Below, one piece after another: positions 16,859-23,719 of a stretch of DNA of 64,000 bases. Each line of letters starts with the position of its first letter. The first letter of the stretch is position 1. A program made the position numbers and the translations under genes. This DNA is from UBA4660 sp034408895 (GTDB lineage: Bacteria > Bacteroidota > Bacteroidia > Flavobacteriales_D > Sanyastnellaceae): assembly GCA_034408895.1 (NCBI GenBank), contig JAWXCI010000051.1:11734-75733 (forward strand). Direction: 5' to 3'. Under the pieces are notes generated by a model. It ran no database searches, was not told the origin of the DNA, and saw nothing but the letters and a program-made list of their open reading frames with translations.

Positions 16859-19800
16859 ATGAACCCTGCTAGTGTTCTGCGTTCCGCCACGTCATGCGTG
16901 GCTTTCTTGTTTTCGGGAAATCCATCCGTGCAAAACAACCCCTCCAGCATCGAAGAAACTTCTTCCGATGAAGACCAGCCTCCTTCTGCGAAAGCTGTGT
17001 CTATTACCGCCTCAGTAAAAAATTCCCATCATGCAATTGGCAATTTGCAATCTTCAGCTTTAGTGTTATTGATTGCACTCGTATTTCTCTTCGGCATGGG
17101 CTGCAGGAAGAAAACTGCTATCCCTTTCGATCCGCAATTCGCGCAATACATCTCGGCTTTCACCAGCGGCACCATCTCCGCATCCAGTCCCATTCGCATA
17201 AGGCTCACCGATGCCTTTGCCGGAGAAGTGGCGGTGGGCGAAGTGGTGCAGGATAAACTTCTGGAGTTCTCCCCTACCATTGAAGGTGAGTTGCGCTGGG
17301 TGGATAACCAGACCCTTGAGTATACTCCGAAAGGCTGGATGAAACGTGGCGAGATGTACGAGGCCACACTTCACCTCAGCAAAATTGTAAAGCAGTTGCC
17401 CGATGACATGAAGCGCTTCCGTTTCTCATTCCAACCTATGAAACAACACATGGAAATGAAGGTCACCGGTATTTCATCGTATAAAAACGATGATTTGCGC
17501 TGGATGAAACTCACGGGCACCTTGAACACCATGGATGCGTGCGACAACAACGCGCTCTCGCAAACCATTACATCTTCCCAATTCAACAACGGTCTCGCTG
17601 TGACGTGGACACATGATGCCGACCCGCACATTCACACTTTTACAATAGACAGCATCTCGCGCACTGAGCAGGCCGGAAAGATTCTGTTGAAGTGGGATGG
17701 TAAATCAGTTGAAGCGGAACAGGCAGGACAACTGGAGCAGGAAATTCCTGCGTTGGGTGATTTCAAAGTTTTCTTCTTCAACGTTGTTCAGCAACCGGAA
17801 CAATACATCCAATTGCAATTCAGTGATCCGCTCGATGCCGGGCAAGACCTCGATGGACTAGTGGACATGCCGAACATGACAGGCGAACGATTCTCCATTG
17901 AAGGAAACGAATTGCGAGTGTATCCGAGTTACCGCCTCAGCGGTTCGCATGTGGTGAACATCCATCCGGGAGTGAAGAACATCATGGGATATAAAAGCAA
18001 AGGCGAGCAGGTGTTCACACTAGTATTCGAAGAGATAAAACCGGCAGTGAAAATTCCTGATCCCGAACGTGTCATCCTTCCGTCCACTGATGGTCTTGCA
18101 TTTCCGTTTGAAGCGGTGAATCTCTCCGCGGTTGACGTTCGTGTGATTCGTGTGTATGAAGACAACGTTCCGCAATTTCTTCAGGTGAATGATTTGAACG
18201 GAGACAATGAGATGAGGCGCGTGGGCAGAGCAGTAAAAAAAACCACAGTGCAACTCAACAGTGAGAACGGCAAAGACCTTTCAACCTGGAATACATTTTA
18301 TCTCGACCTCAACAAAATCATCAAGGCTGAACCCGGTGCTATCTATCGTGTTGAAGTGGGTTTCAAAAAGGCGTATTCGCTATACCACTGCGAAGGTCAT
18401 GAGGACCCCAAACCCGATGACAACATGAAGGATATGGAGGAAGCCGATGCTGATGAAAACGATGAAGATGAATTCTCCTATTGGGATTATTCCGAAGACT
18501 ATTACGGGGACTATTACGAAGGCGACTATGATTGGGATTATGAATACGACCAGCGCGACAATCCTTGTGACGATGCTTACTACAAATCGCGCAGGCCGGA
18601 AGCGAAAAACATTTTTGCATCAGACCTCGGCATTATTGCGAAGAAGGGGACGGACAACTCGATGTTCTTCGCGGTGACTGATATGAAGTCCACCAAGCCG
18701 CTTGCAGGAGTGGACATCGAGTTGCTGAACTACCAGCAGCAATCGCTTGCCAAAATGAAGACCGATGAAAAAGGACAAGCGAAAGTGGATAAACTCGAAG
18801 GCAATCCATTTCTTCTCGTAGCGAAAAAAGATAAACAACGCGGTTACCTGAAACTCGATGGCGACCACACACTTTCACTTTCAACGTTCGATACTAAAGG
18901 AGAGCAAACACAAAAGGGGCTGAAAGGATTCATCTACGGTGAACGTGGTGTGTGGCGTCCGGGAGATACGCTTTTCCTTTCATTCATTCTTGAGGACGAA
19001 AGAAAAACTCTTCCTGCCATTCATCCTGTCAACTTCGAGTTGGTAAATCCGCGGGGGCAGGTGGTGACGAAAATGGTGAAGAGCAAAGGCGAAAACGGCT
19101 TCTACAATTTCACCTGCAAGACTGATGACGATGCGGAGACAGGAAACTACACAGCGAATGTTCGCGTGGGTGGTGCAACGTTTTCCAAATCATTGAAAGT
19201 TGAAACCATCAAACCGAATCGCCTGAAACTCGCGCTTGATTTCGGCAAGGAAAAAATAACCGCGCTCGATGAAAATATAAAAGGAGAACTGAGCGCGAAG
19301 TGGCTGCATGGTGCAGTCGCAAAAAATCTGAAGGCGATGGTCAGTGCAACATTCACAGAAACCACTACCAAATTCGACAAGTACAACGATTATGTTTTTG
19401 ATGACCCCATTCGCGATTTCGATGCGGAGGAGCAAGTCATTTTTGATTCATACATGAATGCAGAAGGCAAAGCTTTGGTATCAATGGATTTCGACTTGAA
19501 AGACCGTGCACCGGGAATGGTGAATGCAAATTTTTCCGTGAAAGTATTTGAGGAAGGTGGTGATTTTTCTGTTGACCGTTTCTCGATTCCTTATGCGCCT
19601 TATGAAAACTTCGTAGGACTGAAGATGCCGAAGGGCGACAAAGAGCGCAGCATGTTGCTCACAGATACCGACCACAAAATTGATGTCGTGACGCTTGATG
19701 CACAAGGCAAGCCTGTGAAGATTGACAGCCTTTCATGGTCGCTATACAAAGTGCAGTGGCGCTGGTGGTGGGAGTCCGGTGGTGATGACCTGGCCAGCTA

Positions 19801-22660
19801 TGTAGGTCGCGAAAGCACTGTGCCGATTTCATCTGGAAAGTGCAGCACCACAAGTGATGGCAAAGGTTCATTCAAGATAAATATCAAGTACCCCGATTGG
19901 GGACGTTACCTCGTGCGTATTGCCGACCCTGAAGGCGGACACGCAGCAGGGAAAGCCATTTACAGTGACTGGCCGGGATGGGCTGGTCGTGCGCAACGCG
20001 AGAATCCTGGCGGTGCCAGCATGTTGACGTTTTCACTCAACAAGGACAAATACACTGTGGGTGATGAATGCACTGTCACCTTCCCATCCAGCGGAGTGGG
20101 TCGTGCACTTGTAAGTATTGAGAGCGGAACGAATGTGATTGAAGCGCATTGGGTGGAGGCTAAAAAGGACCAGACCACTTTCACGTTCAAAACGAATGTG
20201 AAGATGACACCGAATGCATACATCAACATCGCGCTTGTGCAGCCACACAACCAAACCGCGAATGATTTGCCGATTCGGCTTTACGGTGTGATGCCAATTT
20301 TTGTTGAGAATCCCAACTCGCATCTTGACCCGGTGATTGCAATGGCCGATGAACTCGCGCCTGAAAAATCATTCGATGTAAAAGTTTCGGAGAAGAGCGG
20401 CAAGGCAATGACCTACACGCTTGCCATTGTGGATGAAGGCTTACTCGACCTCACGCGATTCAAAACGCCAGACCCCTGGAATCATTTCTATGCACGCGAA
20501 GCCCTTGGCGTAAATACTTACGACATGTACGATGAAGTGATTGGTGCTTTCGGGGCGAAGCTGGAGAAACTGTTGAGCCTTGGTGGTGATGGCGAAGCCG
20601 GAGGAAAAGCAAAGAACCGCGCAAACCGTTTCAAACCCGTTGTAATGTTCGCTGGGCCTTTTACTATCGAAGCAGGAAAATCGAAGACGCACAAGTTTAC
20701 GATGCCAAACTATATCGGCAGTGTGCGAGTGATGGTAGTTGCGGGGAAGGACATGGCTTATGGGAATGCTGAAAAAGCAGTACTGGTGAAGAAGCCGTTG
20801 ATGGTACTTGCATCGTTGCCGCGTGTGCTTGGCCCGGGCGAAGAAGTGAAATTGCCTGTCACTGTTTTCGCGATGGACAAGAACATTAAAGAAGTTGTGG
20901 TGAAAGTTGAGCCGAATGATTTCTTCACAATTGAAAAATCATCTACGCAAAATATTTCATTCAAGGAACCGGGGGATGATGTCGTGAATTTTTCCATGAA
21001 GGTGAATGAAAAGATTGGAGTAGGAAAAGTGAAAGTGACAGTAACGAGCGGAAAATTTTCTTCCACTTACGATGTGGAAATGGATGTGCGCAATCCGAAC
21101 CCGTATATCACGAACGTGGTGGAAGGCCTTGCCGATGCAGGCAAAACGTGGAGCGGCACTTTTAATCTGCCGGGCATGGCGGGTACCAACACCACAGTGC
21201 TTGAAGTGAGCACCATCCCGCCTGTTGATTTCGGACGCAGATTGAAATACCTGCTCGACTATCCGCACGGATGCATTGAGCAAACCACATCGGGGGCGTT
21301 TCCGCAACTTTATCTGGCAGATGTGATTGAGATGAACGATGCGGAGAAATCTCGCGCATCGGAAAACGTAAAATCCGCCATCAACCAGCTTGCGAAATTC
21401 CAGGTGAAGAGTGGAGCGATGACCTACTGGCCAGGCAGTATTGAAGAGAGCGAATGGGGAACCAACTATGCCGGCCACTTCCTTCTGGAAGCAGAAAAAA
21501 AAGGATTCACACTGCCATCCGGTTGGAAAACTTCGTGGACATCTTACCAGAAAACAGCAGCACAAAACTGGCGGCCTCAAACTTCCGCAAGCGGCAATTA
21601 CTACTGGCGCGAAAATGATTTGGTGCAGGCTTACCGCCTTTACACATTGTCGCTTGCAGGCAGTGCGGAGATGGGCGCCATGAATCGCCTGAAGGAGTTT
21701 AAAGGCATGAGCACTGCTGCGCGCTGGAGACTTGCCGCGGCTTATGCAATGGCCGGACAACCGGAAGTGGCGAAGCAGTTAGTGAATGGACTCACCACCA
21801 CTATCGCACCTTACCATTCGCTGGGCTATACTTACGGAAGCCATTGGCGCGATGAAGCCATGATAGTGGAAACACTCGTTGCGATGAAAGACCGGGTGCG
21901 CGCTGCCCCTGTTGTCAAAGAACTTGCAGCACATCTATCGTCCGCATCGTGGTGTAGCACGCAGGAGACTGCTTACGCACTTCTCGCCATTTCGAAGTTT
22001 GCAGGTGGCGAAGTGGGTAAACAAATCAAGTACGCCTACACGCTCAACGGAAAAGCATCTCCCGAAAAAGGCACGATGAAACCCGTAGCGAAACAGGACC
22101 TCAGCGCGAAGATGACGGGCAACACCATCGAGTTGAAGAACAGCGGAAGCGGATTGCTCTATGTGCGTGTTATTACCACCGGCCAACCACTTAACGGACA
22201 GGAGACACCGGGCGAACGCGACCTTAAAATGACGGTGAAGTATACCGACCTGCAAGGCGTGGCCGTTGATGTAACGAAGATGGAACAGGCAACGGATTTC
22301 ATTGCTGAAGTGACTGTGACACATCCGGGTATAAGGCCGCGTTACGATGAAGTGGCACTCACGCAAATCTTCCCATCGGGTTGGGAGATTATCAACTCGC
22401 GGATGGATGTAAGTGCTGTGGTGGCCAATGCCGATGAGCCGGAGTACCAGGACATACGTGACGACCGCGTGTATTCTTACTTCGACCTTTATCCCAACCA
22501 AAAACAGACCTACCGCATAAAACTGAATGCCACTTACCTCGGCAAGTATTACCTGCCTGCGGTTAATTGCGAAGCGATGTACGACAACACCATTTCGGCC
22601 CGCACTGCAGGCAAGTGGGTGGAAGTGGTGCCCGCTGGTGGAAGCGTTGCAATGAAGTAA
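16859..22660 (+). CDS. Alpha-2-macroglobulin family lipoprotein with thioester motif
   Basis: Giant bacterial alpha-2-macroglobulin (1933 residues as drawn), thought to trap host or competitor proteases in or outside the periplasm. The lipobox LFGMGC predicts a lipoprotein. MG-type beta domains follow, with an Asp/Glu/Tyr-rich insert at about residues 520-575 (EEADADENDEDEF, EDYYGDYYEGDYDW), a bait-like region, the MG10/A2M stretch VRVMVVAGKDMAYG, and the thioester YPHGCIEQTTS (Cys1472). The alpha-alpha barrel and receptor-binding-like end come last. The drawn start is doubtful: its first 20 codons translate a terminator hairpin. Translation more likely begins at GTG 16997 or TTG 17045, which puts the hydrophobic segment near the N-terminus. 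No PBP1C gene, the usual partner in Proteobacteria, is adjacent. Confidence 0.9.
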   Translation: MNPASVLRSATSCVAFLFSGNPSVQNNPSSIEETSSDEDQPPSAKAVSITASVKNSHHAIGNLQSSALVLLIALVFLFGMGCRKKTAIPFDPQFAQYISAFTSGTISASSPIRIRLTDAFAGEVAVGEVVQDKLLEFSPTIEGELRWVDNQTLEYTPKGWMKRGEMYEATLHLSKIVKQLPDDMKRFRFSFQPMKQHMEMKVTGISSYKNDDLRWMKLTGTLNTMDACDNNALSQTITSSQFNNGLAVTWTHDADPHIHTFTIDSISRTEQAGKILLKWDGKSVEAEQAGQLEQEIPALGDFKVFFFNVVQQPEQYIQLQFSDPLDAGQDLDGLVDMPNMTGERFSIEGNELRVYPSYRLSGSHVVNIHPGVKNIMGYKSKGEQVFTLVFEEIKPAVKIPDPERVILPSTDGLAFPFEAVNLSAVDVRVIRVYEDNVPQFLQVNDLNGDNEMRRVGRAVKKTTVQLNSENGKDLSTWNTFYLDLNKIIKAEPGAIYRVEVGFKKAYSLYHCEGHEDPKPDDNMKDMEEADADENDEDEFSYWDYSEDYYGDYYEGDYDWDYEYDQRDNPCDDAYYKSRRPEAKNIFASDLGIIAKKGTDNSMFFAVTDMKSTKPLAGVDIELLNYQQQSLAKMKTDEKGQAKVDKLEGNPFLLVAKKDKQRGYLKLDGDHTLSLSTFDTKGEQTQKGLKGFIYGERGVWRPGDTLFLSFILEDERKTLPAIHPVNFELVNPRGQVVTKMVKSKGENGFYNFTCKTDDDAETGNYTANVRVGGATFSKSLKVETIKPNRLKLALDFGKEKITALDENIKGELSAKWLHGAVAKNLKAMVSATFTETTTKFDKYNDYVFDDPIRDFDAEEQVIFDSYMNAEGKALVSMDFDLKDRAPGMVNANFSVKVFEEGGDFSVDRFSIPYAPYENFVGLKMPKGDKERSMLLTDTDHKIDVVTLDAQGKPVKIDSLSWSLYKVQWRWWWESGGDDLASYVGRESTVPISSGKCSTTSDGKGSFKINIKYPDWGRYLVRIADPEGGHAAGKAIYSDWPGWAGRAQRENPGGASMLTFSLNKDKYTVGDECTVTFPSSGVGRALVSIESGTNVIEAHWVEAKKDQTTFTFKTNVKMTPNAYINIALVQPHNQTANDLPIRLYGVMPIFVENPNSHLDPVIAMADELAPEKSFDVKVSEKSGKAMTYTLAIVDEGLLDLTRFKTPDPWNHFYAREALGVNTYDMYDEVIGAFGAKLEKLLSLGGDGEAGGKAKNRANRFKPVVMFAGPFTIEAGKSKTHKFTMPNYIGSVRVMVVAGKDMAYGNAEKAVLVKKPLMVLASLPRVLGPGEEVKLPVTVFAMDKNIKEVVVKVEPNDFFTIEKSSTQNISFKEPGDDVVNFSMKVNEKIGVGKVKVTVTSGKFSSTYDVEMDVRNPNPYITNVVEGLADAGKTWSGTFNLPGMAGTNTTVLEVSTIPPVDFGRRLKYLLDYPHGCIEQTTSGAFPQLYLADVIEMNDAEKSRASENVKSAINQLAKFQVKSGAMTYWPGSIEESEWGTNYAGHFLLEAEKKGFTLPSGWKTSWTSYQKTAAQNWRPQTSASGNYYWRENDLVQAYRLYTLSLAGSAEMGAMNRLKEFKGMSTAARWRLAAAYAMAGQPEVAKQLVNGLTTTIAPYHSLGYTYGSHWRDEAMIVETLVAMKDRVRAAPVVKELAAHLSSASWCSTQETAYALLAISKFAGGEVGKQIKYAYTLNGKASPEKGTMKPVAKQDLSAKMTGNTIELKNSGSGLLYVRVITTGQPLNGQETPGERDLKMTVKYTDLQGVAVDVTKMEQATDFIAEVTVTHPGIRPRYDEVALTQIFPSGWEIINSRMDVSAVVANADEPEYQDIRDDRVYSYFDLYPNQKQTYRIKLNATYLGKYYLPAVNCEAMYDNTISARTAGKWVEVVPAGGSVAMK
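16886..16912 (+). terminator. Hairpin GCCACG-TCATG-CGTGGC plus T-rich tail
   Basis: A 6-bp stem with a 5-base loop followed by tttcttgtttt. It lies inside the 5' extension of the alpha-2-macroglobulin frame, with no forward gene ahead of it. This suggests a leader attenuator or the end of a small RNA, and argues against translation from the ATG at 16859. Confidence 0.5.
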
Positions 22661-22682
22661 AACAGAAAAGAGTTGAAATCAA

Positions 22683-22712
22683 AAAACCCTGCGCGCGAGT
22701 GCAGGGTTTTTT
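22683..22712 (+). terminator. Rho-independent terminator of the alpha-2-macroglobulin gene
   Basis: Stem CCCTGC/GCAGGG, extended by A-T pairs to AAAACCCTGC/GCAGGGTTTT, with an 8-base loop and a final TTTTTTG run. It lies 23 bases past the stop codon. Confidence 0.85.
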
Positions 22713-22785
22713 GTCTTTGGGATAGTTGTAAACCCGATGAAAGAACACTCAAGAAAAATTCGTTCACGAATAAGCGAAGCTAGAC

Positions 22786-23211
22786 CTAATGAAACATAGA
22801 CTCAAATTCTGTTCTGGTAAGAATTCTGAGTTTGCTGAATTTCTTTTCAAGAATGTGTTTTGCGTTCAGAATGTGCCTGTCGCCACTTGTAATGAATCCT
22901 GAATTTGTTTGCAATGCCAGCGCGATTAAATAGTTGTCATCGCTGTCATCAGCTATGTATTTTTTGATGGGGTAACTGATACTATAATTGACAGAATACT
23001 CTTTCACAAAATTCAATGCCCTCCTGCGGTTGATATTGTACTTCGAAAGATGTAGATAGGCTAGAACACGTTTCAATTCATCAAGAAGCTCAATGCTTGA
23101 AAAGATCGTAATCTCGTGTTCCGAAATTATTTGTGCTAAAAATGTTTCTCGACTGTTGATGAAATAACTTACCCAAACATTTACATCAAGTACAAACCTG
23201 TCAACCCGCAT
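22786..23211 (-). CDS. PIN-domain toxin (putative toxin-antitoxin RNase)
   Basis: A 141-residue PIN nuclease of the COG1569-like 'PIN family toxin component' group. The acidic active-site residues are all visible: Asp in FVLDVNVWVSYF, Glu in SSIELLDELKRVL, Asp in IADDSDDNYLIALAL and Asp in FITSGDRHIL. Family members cut RNA when freed from the antitoxin. The start at 23211 is chosen because ATGCGGGTTGA overlaps the antitoxin stop by 11 bases, the classical coupled arrangement. A longer frame would start at 23244. The pair is isolated between unrelated genes, which fits recent gain. Confidence 0.85.
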   Translation of the reverse strand: MRVDRFVLDVNVWVSYFINSRETFLAQIISEHEITIFSSIELLDELKRVLAYLHLSKYNINRRRALNFVKEYSVNYSISYPIKKYIADDSDDNYLIALALQTNSGFITSGDRHILNAKHILEKKFSKLRILTRTEFESMFH

Positions 23212-23425
23212 GTTTCTTCCTTGCCCTGTGTTTGATTTCATCAATTTGTTTCATGGATAGCGGCTTTACACTGGCCTTGTCGTATTGTGCAATGGGCTTG
23301 TGTTTACGCTGGAGGTAGTGTCTGGCTTTTAACTGGATTAACAACGATTGTTGGGCAATTTCGTCCATCTGTTCCACTTCTTTCAGTATGGCTTCAATAG
23401 TTTCTGATGAGTGTCGTAGATCCAT
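23201..23425 (-). CDS. Putative antitoxin of the PIN toxin
   Basis: A 74-residue protein directly upstream of, and overlapping, the PIN toxin gene. An N-terminal helix (SETIEAILKEVEQMDEIAQQ) and a Lys/Arg-rich second half (LSMKQIDEIKHRARKKHAG) are visible. It has no ribbon-helix-helix, AbrB or Phd motif that I can recognise. The assignment as antitoxin rests on position, size and overlap; the long helix could wrap the toxin while the basic part binds the operator. Confidence 0.68.
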   Translation of the reverse strand: MDLRHSSETIEAILKEVEQMDEIAQQSLLIQLKARHYLQRKHKPIAQYDKASVKPLSMKQIDEIKHRARKKHAG

Positions 23426-23453
23426 GTTTTGTTGTTTATTGTTGATGGTTGGG

Positions 23454-23461
23454 CAAACATA
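23454..23461 (-). promoter_or_regulatory. -7 box (TATGTTTG) of the toxin-antitoxin operon
   Basis: On the reverse strand TATGTTTG fits TAnnTTTG and lies 28 bases before the antitoxin ATG. No TTG at the usual spacing was found. Confidence 0.42.
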
Positions 23462-23634
23462 GGTGGTTTTTTAGGGGGGAGGGATGGGCCAAAAACATGT
23501 AGTTGGGCAAGATTCCCGGCATCTAGTTTCTTTTTTGTTGCGAGCTCCAGGGAGGATTAAGCGAAATGCCCGCAGTGTGCAGCGACAATCACATGCCATT
23601 GGAGTGATTGTAAGCAGGAAGAGAGTTGAAAATG

Positions 23635-23687
23635 AAAGAGGCTGCATCAAAAGGCCGAACCAACGCACCTTTAGAAACAGCCTCTTT
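23635..23687 (-). terminator. Inverted repeat AAAGAGGCTG/CAGCCTCTTT, likely terminator
   Basis: A 10-bp perfect outer stem encloses a second AAAGG/CCTTT stem. The outer arms are followed by T-rich runs in both directions. It lies 33 bases past the stop of the long repeat protein. The two 19-base ends (AAGAGGCTG-N5-AAAGG on both strands) resemble short transposon ends, so a decayed miniature element is an alternative. Confidence 0.5.
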
Positions 23688-23719
23688 ATTTTTTATTATT
23701 TCTCAGTTTTTTTGTTTCC

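Noticed and set aside
20957..21760. Long reverse-strand open frame (267 codons) inside the alpha-2-macroglobulin gene
   Set aside because: It lies antisense to a well-supported coding region with clear domains; its translation is His/Cys/Arg-rich with no motif, typical of a shadow frame.
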